Positions 24,638-33,903 of a DNA stretch of 64,000 nt are shown in pieces (the stretch's first letter is position 1; each line of letters begins with the position of its first letter). The position numbers and the translations under genes are program-made. This stretch comes from Thermopolyspora flexuosa. Its GTDB lineage: Bacteria > Actinomycetota > Actinomycetes > Streptosporangiales > Streptosporangiaceae. Where the stretch lies: positions 3,720,001 through 3,784,000 of the forward strand of contig NZ_VFPQ01000001.1 of assembly GCF_006716785.1 (NCBI RefSeq), given 5' to 3'. The notes under the pieces are model-generated. The model had not been told where the DNA came from and did not search any database. It saw only the letters and a list, made by a program, of their open reading frames with translations.

Positions 24638-24656
24638 ATTTTAGAACATCTTTCTA
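24638..24656 (-). promoter_or_regulatory. Putative leaderless promoter and operator of thioesterase gene
   Basis: -10-like TAAAAT on the minus strand (24638-24643), seven bases from the start codon, overlapped by the inverted repeat TAGAA (24642-24646) / TTCTA (24652-24656). No ribosome site is present between. Confidence 0.4.
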
Positions 24657-24747
24657 GTCCGCCCTGGGGAGGGGTGCGCCGGTCCGGTACGGCCCGCCGT
24701 ACCGGGTGGGTGCGGTCCAGGCACGGCGGGCGGCGGGGTGGGCCGGA

Positions 24748-27129
24748 TCAGGCGCGGTGCCGCCCGCGGCCGGCGCCGACGAGCGGACGCTCCGGCTCCG
24801 GGGCGGGGGCGGGCTCGTCGTCGTGGTGCTCGGCGACCGCGAGCGGCGGCAGGATGCGGTCGAGCCACCGCGGGCACCACCAGTTGAGCCGGCCGAGCAG
24901 GACCATCGTGGAGGGCACGAGGAAGCCGCGGATCAGCGTGGCGTCCACGGCGATCGCCACGGCGAGGCCGACGCCGAAGACCTTCACCAGCGGGTCCGGG
25001 TAGGCGACGAAGGCGACGAAGACCGCGACCATGATGAGCGCGGCCGAGGTGATGACCCGCCCGGTCGCGCCGAGGCCCTCGGCGACCGCCCGCCGGTTGT
25101 CCCCGTGCCGCAGGTAGGACTGGCGCACCGCGGTGAGCAGGAACACCTCGTAGTCCATCGACAGGCCGAACAGCACGGCGAACAGGATCACCGGCACGTA
25201 GTTGTCGATCGGCACGGTGAAGAACAGCACCTCCACCGGCGAGGAGTTCGCGCTCGGCGGCGGGTCCATGCCGACGAGGCGGCTGCCCAGTCCGTAGCTG
25301 AACACGAGGGCGAGCGCGCCGAACGCGGCCCCGAGGGAGACGAGGTTCATCACCGCGGCCTTGACCGCGACGAGCGGCGCGCGGAACGCGAGCAGCAGCA
25401 GGAACGCGCTGAGCAGCACGACCACGGCGATCACCAGCGGGGTGCGGGAGGTGATGCGCTCCCCCGCGTCCGCGAGCCCGGCCACCTCGCCGCCGACGTG
25501 CACGGTCGCGCCCGGCACCACGACGTTCCGGATGCGCTCGACCACCTCCACGGCCCGCTCGTCGCTCGGCGCGTACCGCGAGACCACGCTGAACAGCGCG
25601 GTGGTCCCGTCCCGGCTGATCCTCGGGTTGTCGACGAACACCACGCCGTCGACCTCCTCGATCCGCTCGCGCAGCTCCCGCACGACCGGGTCCTTCACGG
25701 TGTCCGTTCTCTCCGTGCCGGACACATCGGAGCCGGACTTCTTCGCGGACTTCTTCGTCGCCGCGTCGCCGTCGGCCTCGTCATCGGACCCGGCGGCCGG
25801 GCGGTCCGACTCGGGCACCGGCCGGTCGAGCTCCGCGGCGACGATCATCGGCGCGACCGCGCCCGGGCCGAAGCCCGCGCTCATCAGCTCGTAGGCCCGC
25901 CGCGTCGTGGTGCCCTCGCCCGCGTACCCGTCGTCGAGCGCGCCGAGCTTGAGGCCGAGCATCGGCGCGGTGAGCGCGGCGAGCACCAGGGTGGCGGCGA
26001 TCAGCACCCGCCACGGCCGCCCCGCCACCCAGTCGCCGAGCGCGGCCCAGCCCGTCGCGGGCTCGTCCCGGCCGGTACGGCGCGGCCCCACGATGGGGAT
26101 GCGCAGCGCGTTGATGCGGTGCCCGAGCAGCCCGAGCAGCGCGGGCACGAGGGTGAGCGAGGTGAGCACCGCGGACACCACCGAGATGCCGGTGAGCACC
26201 CCGAGGGTCTGCAGCAGCGGGAATCCGGCGAGGAAGAGCGCGCTGAGCGCGATCACCACGGTGCCGCCGGCGAACAGCACGGCGCCGCCCGAGCCGGCCG
26301 TGGTGCGGGCGATCGACTCGCGCAGCGGCACCCCGTCGGCGAGCAGCCGCCGGTGCCGCGAGATCAAAAACAGCGCGTAGTCGATGCCGACGCCGATGCC
26401 GATCATCGTCGCCATCACCGACGCCTGCGAGGGCACGTCGATCACGTGCCCGAGCAGCCCGATCACGCCGAGCCCGAAGGCCACGCTGAACAGCGCGGTG
26501 AAGATCGGGATCAGTGCGGCGACGAGCGTGCCGAACGCGAACATGAGCACCAGCAGCGCGATGCCGACGCCGATCATCTCGCTGGTGCCGGTCTTGATCT
26601 CCTTGTCCGCCGGCGTGGAGTTGTCGATCGGCACCACCTCGATGCCGGCCCGGGTCGCGGGCGCGGCGGCCGCCACCAGCTCGTCGAGGCTCACCGGCGA
26701 CGCGGTGCTCGACGAGCCGAACGGGTCGTCGGACTCGATCCGTACCGTGATCAACCCGATGCGCAGGCTGGAGGACATGCCGCCCATCCGGTACGGCGTC
26801 TCCACCTTGACGACCTCCGGGATGGCGCGGATCGCCTCCATCGCCGCCTCGACCGCCTTCTTCGGCTCCTTGTCGGTGAGCGGCCGGTCGGGCGAGTAGA
26901 TCACGAGCTGGGCGGTGCGCCCGCCCCCGGTGTGGGCGTCGAACCTCTCCCGGATAAGGTCGTGGGCGACCTGCGCGTCCGACCCGGGGATCACCACGCT
27001 GTTGTTGACGGGCGCCCCGAACACCAGGCGCGCCCCCATGACGCCTCCGGTGAGGGCGATCCACAGCGCCAGCACGAGCACGCCGTGCCGCCCGCACCAG
27101 TCCCCCAATCGCCGCAAGAATGCCGTCAT
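24748..27129 (-). CDS. MMPL family RND transporter
   Basis: 793 residues, about 12 membrane segments in the RND 1+5+1+5 plan with two large extracytoplasmic loops. Each half carries the Asp-Tyr pair used for proton relay: GIGVGIDYALFLISRHRRL (first half, about residue 250) and GLSMDYEVFLLTAVRQSYLRHG (second half). Members export lipids, lipopeptides or related hydrophobic compounds. The second loop contains an unusual acidic/Lys-rich insert (SDDEADGDAATKKSAKKSG). ATG 27129 with AGG..GGGG upstream is chosen. It is divergent from a TetR gene and probably repressed by it through the inverted repeat at 27168-27189. Confidence 0.9.
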   Translation of the reverse strand: MTAFLRRLGDWCGRHGVLVLALWIALTGGVMGARLVFGAPVNNSVVIPGSDAQVAHDLIRERFDAHTGGGRTAQLVIYSPDRPLTDKEPKKAVEAAMEAIRAIPEVVKVETPYRMGGMSSSLRIGLITVRIESDDPFGSSSTASPVSLDELVAAAAPATRAGIEVVPIDNSTPADKEIKTGTSEMIGVGIALLVLMFAFGTLVAALIPIFTALFSVAFGLGVIGLLGHVIDVPSQASVMATMIGIGVGIDYALFLISRHRRLLADGVPLRESIARTTAGSGGAVLFAGGTVVIALSALFLAGFPLLQTLGVLTGISVVSAVLTSLTLVPALLGLLGHRINALRIPIVGPRRTGRDEPATGWAALGDWVAGRPWRVLIAATLVLAALTAPMLGLKLGALDDGYAGEGTTTRRAYELMSAGFGPGAVAPMIVAAELDRPVPESDRPAAGSDDEADGDAATKKSAKKSGSDVSGTERTDTVKDPVVRELRERIEEVDGVVFVDNPRISRDGTTALFSVVSRYAPSDERAVEVVERIRNVVVPGATVHVGGEVAGLADAGERITSRTPLVIAVVVLLSAFLLLLAFRAPLVAVKAAVMNLVSLGAAFGALALVFSYGLGSRLVGMDPPPSANSSPVEVLFFTVPIDNYVPVILFAVLFGLSMDYEVFLLTAVRQSYLRHGDNRRAVAEGLGATGRVITSAALIMVAVFVAFVAYPDPLVKVFGVGLAVAIAVDATLIRGFLVPSTMVLLGRLNWWCPRWLDRILPPLAVAEHHDDEPAPAPEPERPLVGAGRGRHRA

Positions 27130-27167
27130 CGCCCCGACCTCGAAGTGGATCCCCGTACTGGATGGAT

Positions 27168-27189
27168 GTCCTGTATGGTCGTACAGGAC
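27168..27189. promoter_or_regulatory. Inverted repeat in the mmpL/tetR divergent promoter
   Basis: GTCCTGTA (27168-27175) and TACAGGAC (27182-27189) are perfect complements separated by six bases; size and position fit a TetR operator 39 bases from the mmpL start and 58 bases from the tetR start. Confidence 0.65.
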
Positions 27190-27246
27190 CACGTAAAAGA
27201 CTAAACACGCTCACAATGGGGAGGTACCACCCCGTCAGGTAATGAG

Positions 27247-27792
27247 ATGATGGCCACACCCGATCAGGGTCATGACACCCGTTCCCGGATACTCGCCGCG
27301 GCCCGCAGGCTGTTCGCCGAGCGCGGCTACGCGGCCACCTCGCTCGCCGACATCGCGAGCGCCGTAGGGCTCTCCAAGACCGCGGTCGCCTACCACTTCC
27401 ATCCCAAGGACCGGCTCGCGGCCGAGCTGATCGCGCCCGCGGGCGACGACATCCTCGCCCTGCTCGGCACCGACTTCCACGACGACACCACGGCCTTCGT
27501 GCGGGCCCTGGTCGACTTCTCGGTGCGGCACCGGGCGGTGCTCCGGCTGCTGATGGAGGACATCGGCGGCATGGACTGCGCCCCGCCCGGCTCCATGGGC
27601 GAGCTGCTCCGCGAGTTCCGCGACGAGCTGATGCGCAGGATCGCCGGGGACTCCCCGGACCCCGAGGCCCGGGTGCGCGCCTGGGCCGTGCTCGGGGCGA
27701 TCCAGACCGCCGTGCTCAAGACGATCGACCTGCCCGAGGAGACGGTACGGCCCGCCCTGCTGCGCGCCGCCCTCGCCGCCTACGGGTCCTGA
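27247..27792 (+). CDS. TetR family regulator, likely repressor of MMPL gene
   Basis: 181 residues. N-terminal HTH: TRSRILAAARRLFAERGYAATSLADIASAVGLSKTAVAYHFHPKDRL, then a helical ligand domain with no recognised subfamily. It starts with two adjacent ATG codons (27247 and 27250); AGG about ten bases upstream is a weak ribosome site. Divergent from the MMPL transporter, with a shared operator between, so it probably senses a substrate of that exporter. Confidence 0.88.
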   Translation: MMATPDQGHDTRSRILAAARRLFAERGYAATSLADIASAVGLSKTAVAYHFHPKDRLAAELIAPAGDDILALLGTDFHDDTTAFVRALVDFSVRHRAVLRLLMEDIGGMDCAPPGSMGELLREFRDELMRRIAGDSPDPEARVRAWAVLGAIQTAVLKTIDLPEETVRPALLRAALAAYGS

Positions 27793-28147
27793 CCCCGCCG
27801 CCCCTCGCCCCGCCCGCCCGCGCCCGGGGCGCGCCGCACGCCGTTGTCACGGCCGTCCCTCCCGGCGTGCCGTACCGCGGTGCCGTACGGCCGTGCCGCA
27901 GGTGCTCTCCCCGTCGCGGCAAACACGCGGACACCCCGCGTCACTCGGCCGAATCACACCCCATCGTTATCAGGGGTGGTCGCTTGCGCCACATCCAGCC
28001 ACTATTGGGGATGTATCCCGCAAGAGCGCGCAATAGCGCTGTTATACCGTCACGGTGGCCCGCACTTTTGCGTCGCAGGGAATTACAGTAGCTTGACGGA
28101 GTTTGCTCGTTCACACCCAGTTAACGACACGAGGTAGCCGGTATCCG
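27793..28147. other. Intergenic region with AT-rich LuxR-gene promoter zone
   Basis: 355 bases between two plus-strand genes. The left part is G+C-rich; 27950-28140 is clearly AT-richer and should contain the promoter of the ATPase/LuxR gene (TTGACG at 28093-28098 is a possible -35, no good -10 found). No hairpin terminator with a T tract was seen. Confidence 0.35.
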
Positions 28148-30778
28148 ATGGAGGCGCCCGCCGTCACATCCGGCCGCGGGGACGCCCTGCGGCGTCTCGT
28201 CGCCGCGCTGAGCCGCAGGCCCGTGATCGTCCTCGTTCTCGGCGAGGCCGGCATCGGCAAGACCTACCTGCTGGCCGAGGCCGCCCGGCACGCCCGTCAG
28301 GCGGGCGTGCGCGTGCTCCACGGCCGCGCGCGCGACTTCGGCGGGGGCATCGCCTACGCCTCCCTGGTCGAGGCGCTCTCCCCGCTGCACGACGACCCGG
28401 TCGGCGGCCCGCCGCTGCGCGCCCTGCTCGACGCGATCGACGAGGCCGCCCTCGGCGGCCCGGCGGGCGCGCCCGCGGTGCTCGCGGTCCGCCTGCTGGA
28501 GTCCCTGCCCGGGCCCAGCCTCATCGTGATCGACGACGCGCACCTCGCCGACGCCGACACCCTCAGCCTGCTCGGCTACCTCACCCGGCGCGTCCCCCGG
28601 GTCGCGGTGCTCGCCGCCGCCCGGCGGCCGCCCGACCTCGACGCCGACGAGACGATCACCCTCGCCCCGTTCACCCTCGAGGAGACCGGCGCCCTCCTCA
28701 CCGACCTGCTGGGGCGCACGCCCGACCCGGACACCGTGCGCCGGGTGCACGCCGACAGCCGGGGCAACCCGTGGTTCGCCCAGGAGATCGCGCGCGAGCT
28801 GGTGCACGACGGCTCGATGCACGGCGTCGACCCGTCCGCGCGGCGCGGCGCCGTCCTCGGCCGGCTGTTCCAGCGCGACCGCAACGGGCGGAACCTCGCC
28901 CGGGTGCTCGCCGCGCTGCGCCGTACCCGCCCGGCGTACCCCACCGACCTGGAGGTGCTCGCCGAGGTGGCCGGGCTGCGGCCGGAGGAGGCCGAGGCCG
29001 CGTTCGACGGCCTGGTCCGGGACGGCATCGTGGTGAGCACCGAGGACGGCGCGCACGAGTTCGCCCACCCGCTCGTCGCCGAGGCGCTCTACGCCGACCT
29101 CGGCCCGGCCGAGCGGCGGCGGGTGCACAAGCGCATCGCCGAGCTGCTCAGCCGCCAGGGGCTGCGCGGCACCCGCAGCGTGCTGGAGTGGGCCACGCAC
29201 GTCGCCGAGGGCGGCACCGTGCCCGAGGCGCTCGCCGCCGCGCTGCGCGCCGCCGATGTCACCCGCGTCACCGCGCCGCTGTCGGCCGCCCACTGGTACG
29301 GCCGCGCCGCCCGGCTCGCCGCCCCCGAGGACCGGGGCGGGCTGCTGTCGCGGCAGGCCCGCTCCTACTGGAAGGGGTCGCGGCCCCGGGAGGCGGTGGA
29401 GGCGGGGCTGCGCGCCCTGGAGCTGCTGGAGCCGGGGCGGCGGCGGGTGCGCACCGCCTACACCGTGGTGCACGCGGCCACCACGCTCGGCCGCTACGAC
29501 CAGGCGCTGCGGGTGATCGAGGAGCAGCTCCCGCACGCCGACGACCCGACCGCGCTGCTCGCCCAGCGGGCCGCGCTGGAGGCCCAGTTCAACCGGGACT
29601 CGGCCGAGAGCGCCCGGCTCGCCTGGGCCGGGCTGGACGACGCGCCGCCCGAGGACCGGCTCGTCACGCTCACCTCGCTCAGCCAGCACGCGCTCATCAC
29701 GGGGGACTGGCGGCGCGGCGAGCGCGCCGCCGAGCTGCTGGTGACCGGCTCGGTGGCACTGCCCCCGGTGGCGCGGATGACCGCGCTGGAGACCGCGGCG
29801 CACCTGCTCGCCATCGCCGGGGTGCGCACCCGGGCGCTCGGCCTGCTCGAGCAGGCCGGGGAGATCCGCGACGCGCTCGGCTGGGGCGACATCGCCGGGC
29901 AGGCCCGGCACACCATGGCGCTGCTGCGCAGGCTCGGCGGGGAGTGGGAGCGGGCGCTCGCCGACATCGCGGCCAGCGCCGAGGACATGGCCGAGGCCGG
30001 GCTCGCGGAGAGCCTCGCCATCGTGCGCAACATCCAGCTCGACATCCTGCTCGCCCGGGGCCGGTACGACGAGGCCGAGCGGATCCTCGCCGAGCCGCCG
30101 CCGGAGAGCCCGATGCAGCTCGGGATGCGCACGGTGTACGCGGCCCGGCTGGCGCTGAGCCGGGGCGACCGGCGGCGGGCCGAGCGCCTGCTCGACGAGG
30201 CGCTGGCGAGCGGGCCGCCGGAGGTCGTGCACCGGGCGCTCGCGGTGCGGGCGACGCTGCACGTCAACGCCGGGGAGCGGGCCCTCGCCCGGGAGGCGTC
30301 GGTGCGGCTCGACGAGGCCGCGTGCCACGGGACGCCCCGGGCGCGGCTCGCCGCGCATCTGTGCGCGGCGGCGTGCGGGGACCGGGAGCGGGCCGAGGTC
30401 GCGCTCGAGCTCGCCCGGGGCGACGGCCTGGTGTTCGAGGAGGCGAAGGCCCGGCTGGTGCTCGGCGAGCTCGGTGACCTGGCGCAGCTCCAGCGGGCCC
30501 ATGCGATCTTCCGCGAGCTCGGCGCCGCCCCCTGGAAGGAGCGGGCGGCCCGCCGCCTGCGCGAGGCCGGGCTCGCCCCCGCGCCCACCCTCGCCCTCAC
30601 CCCGGCCGAGCGCCGCGTCGCCCAGCTCGTCGCGGTCGGGCGCAGCAACCCGGAGATCGCCGAGGAGCTGCACTACAGCCGCAAGACGGTCGAGGTGTAC
30701 CTGAGCCGGGTGTACGCGAAGACCGGGCTGCGCTCCCGGGTGGAGCTCGCGCTCGCGGTGGACCGCGGCGAGATCTGA
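28148..30778 (+). CDS. Large ATP-binding LuxR family regulator (LAL type)
   Basis: 876 residues. An N-terminal AAA-type ATPase module has Walker A GEAGIGKT (about residues 34-41) and Walker B SLIVIDDAHLAD (about 118-129). The middle 450 residues are Arg/Ala-rich helical repeats like the tetratricopeptide section of MalT-type proteins. The C-terminus (last 60 residues) is a LuxR HTH: LTPAERRVAQLVAVGRSNPEIAEELHYSRKTVEVYLSRVYAKTGL. Such LAL regulators are usually transcription activators with an unknown ligand. ATG 28148 is placed by the start of homology; GAGG is 13 bases upstream, which is long. No obvious target operon is adjacent; the next genes are convergent. Confidence 0.88.
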   Translation: MEAPAVTSGRGDALRRLVAALSRRPVIVLVLGEAGIGKTYLLAEAARHARQAGVRVLHGRARDFGGGIAYASLVEALSPLHDDPVGGPPLRALLDAIDEAALGGPAGAPAVLAVRLLESLPGPSLIVIDDAHLADADTLSLLGYLTRRVPRVAVLAAARRPPDLDADETITLAPFTLEETGALLTDLLGRTPDPDTVRRVHADSRGNPWFAQEIARELVHDGSMHGVDPSARRGAVLGRLFQRDRNGRNLARVLAALRRTRPAYPTDLEVLAEVAGLRPEEAEAAFDGLVRDGIVVSTEDGAHEFAHPLVAEALYADLGPAERRRVHKRIAELLSRQGLRGTRSVLEWATHVAEGGTVPEALAAALRAADVTRVTAPLSAAHWYGRAARLAAPEDRGGLLSRQARSYWKGSRPREAVEAGLRALELLEPGRRRVRTAYTVVHAATTLGRYDQALRVIEEQLPHADDPTALLAQRAALEAQFNRDSAESARLAWAGLDDAPPEDRLVTLTSLSQHALITGDWRRGERAAELLVTGSVALPPVARMTALETAAHLLAIAGVRTRALGLLEQAGEIRDALGWGDIAGQARHTMALLRRLGGEWERALADIAASAEDMAEAGLAESLAIVRNIQLDILLARGRYDEAERILAEPPPESPMQLGMRTVYAARLALSRGDRRRAERLLDEALASGPPEVVHRALAVRATLHVNAGERALAREASVRLDEAACHGTPRARLAAHLCAAACGDRERAEVALELARGDGLVFEEAKARLVLGELGDLAQLQRAHAIFRELGAAPWKERAARRLREAGLAPAPTLALTPAERRVAQLVAVGRSNPEIAEELHYSRKTVEVYLSRVYAKTGLRSRVELALAVDRGEI

Positions 30779-31263
30779 CCGGTCCGGCGGTACGGCCCGG
30801 CCGCACGGCCTGCCCGGCGCGGGGCCACGGCCGCGACCGGCCGGCGCGGGCACCCCGGAGGGACGGCGGTCACCGAGGCCGATCGGCGTGCGCGCACGGC
30901 ACGCAAACCGGCACACGGCGCACACGGCGACGATCCGCCCGGCCCGCGCGGCCGACCGGCGAGTCCTAGGGACCTCCCTACTTCCTCGGCGCACGCCCGG
31001 CCCGCCATCGTTGCCTGCTGAAGGCCGAAGGCCGCGGCCCGGACACGGGGATGCGGGCGGACCCGCCCCTGGCGGGCCGTGCGCGCCACGCCGCGGGCTT
31101 CGGTCCTTCCGGGCGCGTCGCCGGCACGGCCGTCCCTGTCGGGACGGGGCGACCCACGGCCACGGCGACACGGTCGTCGCCGCGACCGCCGGGGGGGCGG
31201 TCGCGGCCGGCCGGCTCCTCCGCCGCACGCCGCGCCGACGGCGCGACCGGCGGGAAGGCCCGG
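30779..31263. other. Intergenic region between convergent genes
   Basis: 485 bases of G+C-rich sequence between the LuxR gene and the GNAT gene. It holds one strong hairpin near the GNAT end (31179-31207). Otherwise no ORF with a ribosome site, no tRNA and no repeat of note. Confidence 0.4.
31179..31207 (-). terminator. Perfect 12-bp G+C hairpin downstream of GNAT gene
   Basis: GCCGCGACCGCC (31179-31190) pairs fully with 31196-31207 around five G residues. It is 57 bases past the GNAT stop on the minus strand. No T tract. Confidence 0.55.
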
Positions 31264-32106
31264 TCAGAACAGCACCGACATGAAGGTGCCGACCTCTTCG
31301 AAGCCGACCTTGCGGTAGACGGCGCGGGCCGGAAGGTTGAAGTCGTTCACATAGAGCGTGACGAGCGGGGCGAAGTGCTTCAGCGCCTGCTCGACCACGG
31401 CGGCCATGCCCGCCGCGCCGTACCCCTGGCCGCGGCGCTCCGGGTGCACCCACACGCCCTGGATCTGGCAGGCCTGCGGGGTCACCGCGCCGATCTCGGC
31501 CTTGAACACGACCTGGCCGTCCTCGATGCGTGCGTACGAGCGGCCGATGCGGATCAGCTCGGCGACCCGGGACCGGTAGAGCGCGCCCCCGTCACCGACG
31601 TCCGGCGAGACGCCCACCTCCTCGGTGAACATCGCCACGCAGGCCGGCAGCACGACGTCGAAGTCCTCCGGCCGCACCCGGCGCACCAGCGGGTCCGGCG
31701 CCACCTTCGGCGGCGAGGAGGTGGCCATCACCGGCTGGGACCAGCGGATCGCGCGCGCCGGGCCCCAGTACGGCTCCAGCCGCTCCCACAGCAGCTCCAC
31801 CGACGCGGCCGGGCCGACGATCGACGAGCAGCGCCGCCCCTGCCGCCGGGCGCGCTCGGCGAAGGCGTTGATCGCCTCCGGGCCGGCGTTCACCGGCACC
31901 AGGTTCGCCCCGGCGTAGCAGAGCGCGGTCAGCTCGCCGCGCGAGCCGTACCCCCACATCTGGCCGCCGAGCCGGGGCGGGCTGAGGCCGACCGCCCGCA
32001 CCCGGGACGCGACGAACACGTTGGCGATCGGGTCGGCGTCGAGGATGCGGAGCACCTCTTCGCGATCGCTGTCGTCCAGCACGCGCGACGCCGAAGTACG
32101 CAGCAT
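31264..32106 (-). CDS. GNAT acetyltransferase of the ispG-linked family
   Basis: 280 residues in two parts: an N-terminal DUF4081-like domain (SDREEVLRILDADPIANVFVASRV ... MWGYGSRGELTALCYAGANLVPV) and a C-terminal GNAT fold (VRRVRPEDFDVVLPACVAMF; IQGVWVHPERRGQGYGAAGMAAVV with the acetyl-CoA loop; LYVNDFNLPARAVYRKVGFEEVG). In mycobacteria the homologous gene (Rv2867c) follows the ispG gene; here a hydrolase gene lies between. The acceptor is unknown. ATG 32106 is chosen; a GTG one codon earlier is possible. Confidence 0.88.
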   Translation of the reverse strand: MLRTSASRVLDDSDREEVLRILDADPIANVFVASRVRAVGLSPPRLGGQMWGYGSRGELTALCYAGANLVPVNAGPEAINAFAERARRQGRRCSSIVGPAASVELLWERLEPYWGPARAIRWSQPVMATSSPPKVAPDPLVRRVRPEDFDVVLPACVAMFTEEVGVSPDVGDGGALYRSRVAELIRIGRSYARIEDGQVVFKAEIGAVTPQACQIQGVWVHPERRGQGYGAAGMAAVVEQALKHFAPLVTLYVNDFNLPARAVYRKVGFEEVGTFMSVLF

Positions 32107-32154
32107 CACACGGTCAAGCCTACGCGACCGCCCGATTTTTTCCAGGTACCGCCA

Positions 32155-33762
32155 CTACAGCCCGAAAGGGGTTCCGATGGGGGCGCGGGCGGCCCGCACG
32201 GACGCCGCCCTGGTGGCCTCACCGGGCACCGGCGCGGGCGCCCGGCGGCAGGTGGCCGCGCGCTCGCCCGGCACCGCCCCGGTGAGCAGGTAGGACTCCA
32301 CCCGGCGGTCGGCGCAGACGTTGCCGCTGAGCGTCACCCCGTGGTTGCCGCCGCCCACGGTGACCAGCCGGGCGGTGGGGAACAGCCGCCGCATGCGCAG
32401 CGCCCCCTGGTACGGCGTGGCCGCGTCCCGCCGCGACTGGAGCATGAGGATCGGCGGCAGCTTCGCCGTGGTGCCCACCTTCACCGGGGTGCGGCCCGGC
32501 ACCGGCCAGAACGCGCACGGCGCGTTGTACCAGGTGTTCGCCCAGGTGAGGAACGGTGCGGTGGCGTTGAGGCGACGGCTGTCGGCGCGCCAGGCCGCCC
32601 AGTCGCGCGGCCAGGGCGCGTCCCGGCACTCGACCGCGAGGTAGACGGCGTAGCCGTTCTCCGCGTCGGCCGTGCCGTTGCGCACGTACCGCCGGAACGC
32701 CTTCATCAGCCGGGTGGCGTCGCCCCGGCGCACCTGGTCGGCGAACGCGCGGGCGAGCTTGGGCCAGATCGCGTCGGTGTAGCCCGCCACGGTGAACAGG
32801 TCGTCGAGCTCGGTGGGCCCGATCACGCCGTTCGCGGGCCGGTCGCGCAGGCTCTCCCGCAGCCGGTACCAGGCGGCGCCGACCCGCTCCGCGGTGGCGC
32901 CCAGCCGGTAGGTCCGGTGGTGCGCGGCCACCCACGCCATGAAGTCGCGGTGCCGCCGCTCGAACGCGGTGTTCTGCGCGAGGTTGTTCGCGTACCACAC
33001 CCCGGTGGGGTCGATGACGCTGTCGAGCACCATGCGCCGCACCCGTTCCGGGAACAGCGTGGCGTACACCGCGCCGAGGTAGGTGCCGTACGAGTAGCCC
33101 AGGTAGCTGATCGTGCGCTCGCCGAGGGCCTGCCGGATCACGTCCATGTCCCGGGCCGCGTTCTCGGTGGTCATGTGCGGCAGCAGCCACGACCAGCGGG
33201 ACGCGCAGCCCTCGGCGTACGCGCGGGCCCGCTCCAGCAGCACCTCCTCGTCCCGCTCGCCGCGCGGCACGTTGTCCGGGCGCGGCGGCCGGTAGTACCG
33301 CTTGGGGTCGACACAGCTCAGCGCCGGGCTGCTGGCGCCCACCCCGCGCGGGTCGAACCCGACGATGTCGTACCGCGCGGTGACCCGCTCGGGCAGGTGC
33401 GCGGCCACGTAGGCGGCGAGCTCCCGCCCGGACGCGCCCGGGCCGCCCGGGTTGACGAGGAGCACGCCGAGCCGGGCGGAGCGGGGGCCGGTCGCCCGGA
33501 ACCGGTTGAGGGCGAGCCGCAGCCGCCGGCCGGACGGGTCGGAGTGGTCGAGCGGCACCTCCACCGTGGCGCACTCGGCCTTCCGCTCGCCCGAGCCCGC
33601 CCCGACCTTGTCGCACGCGCCCCACCGGAGCGCCTTCGGCGCCGCGCCGGCTCCCGCCGCCCGACCGGCGGCGCCGTACGCCTCCGCACCCGCCGTCCAG
33701 CCCAGACCGGTGGCCAGCACCGTGGCACCCGTCGCAACCGCGATGACCCGCTTCACCGTCAC
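32155..33762 (-). CDS. Secreted alpha/beta hydrolase, tripeptidyl-aminopeptidase-like (S33)
   Basis: 535 residues. Signal peptide MTVKRVIAVATGATVLATGL with cleavage near AGAEA. The hydrolase core has the oxyanion region LLVNPGGPGASG (about residue 100), the nucleophile elbow GYSYGTYLG, the acid in LQSRRDAATPYQGA and the His in TVGGGNHGV. The C-terminal TAP-like domain carries conserved Cys pairs. Homologues release peptides or amino acids from substrates outside the cell. A TTGACA -35 (33840-33845) with weak TGAGTA -10 17 bases on lies upstream. It sits between ispG and the GNAT gene on the same strand but with its own promoter. Confidence 0.88.
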   Translation of the reverse strand: MTVKRVIAVATGATVLATGLGWTAGAEAYGAAGRAAGAGAAPKALRWGACDKVGAGSGERKAECATVEVPLDHSDPSGRRLRLALNRFRATGPRSARLGVLLVNPGGPGASGRELAAYVAAHLPERVTARYDIVGFDPRGVGASSPALSCVDPKRYYRPPRPDNVPRGERDEEVLLERARAYAEGCASRWSWLLPHMTTENAARDMDVIRQALGERTISYLGYSYGTYLGAVYATLFPERVRRMVLDSVIDPTGVWYANNLAQNTAFERRHRDFMAWVAAHHRTYRLGATAERVGAAWYRLRESLRDRPANGVIGPTELDDLFTVAGYTDAIWPKLARAFADQVRRGDATRLMKAFRRYVRNGTADAENGYAVYLAVECRDAPWPRDWAAWRADSRRLNATAPFLTWANTWYNAPCAFWPVPGRTPVKVGTTAKLPPILMLQSRRDAATPYQGALRMRRLFPTARLVTVGGGNHGVTLSGNVCADRRVESYLLTGAVPGERAATCRRAPAPVPGEATRAASVRAARAPIGTPFGL

Positions 33763-33816
33763 TTCCTCTCTGCTGTCAAAGCGCAGAGACGATGTTCTCC
33801 TAAGTGAGGGCGCGAT

Positions 33817-33845
33817 TACTCAACGCTCAGGTCGATGGTTGTCAA
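33817..33845 (-). promoter_or_regulatory. Putative hydrolase promoter
   Basis: Minus-strand TTGACA (33840-33845), 17-base spacer, TGAGTA (33817-33822). It lies 55-83 bases upstream of the hydrolase start. The -10 is poor. Confidence 0.4.
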
Positions 33846-33903
33846 ACTGTAGCAGACGAAACACCAAAGGTAATCGGCGCCGGTGGACGGCGGGTCCGGG
33901 ACG

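Noticed and set aside
28121-31453. Very long minus-strand open frame opposite the LuxR-type regulator
   Set aside because: Composition is typical of an antisense shadow in high-G+C DNA; the plus strand has Walker and HTH motifs.
31051-33807. Plus-strand open frame opposite the GNAT and hydrolase genes
   Set aside because: No domain or ribosome site; antisense to two well-supported genes.
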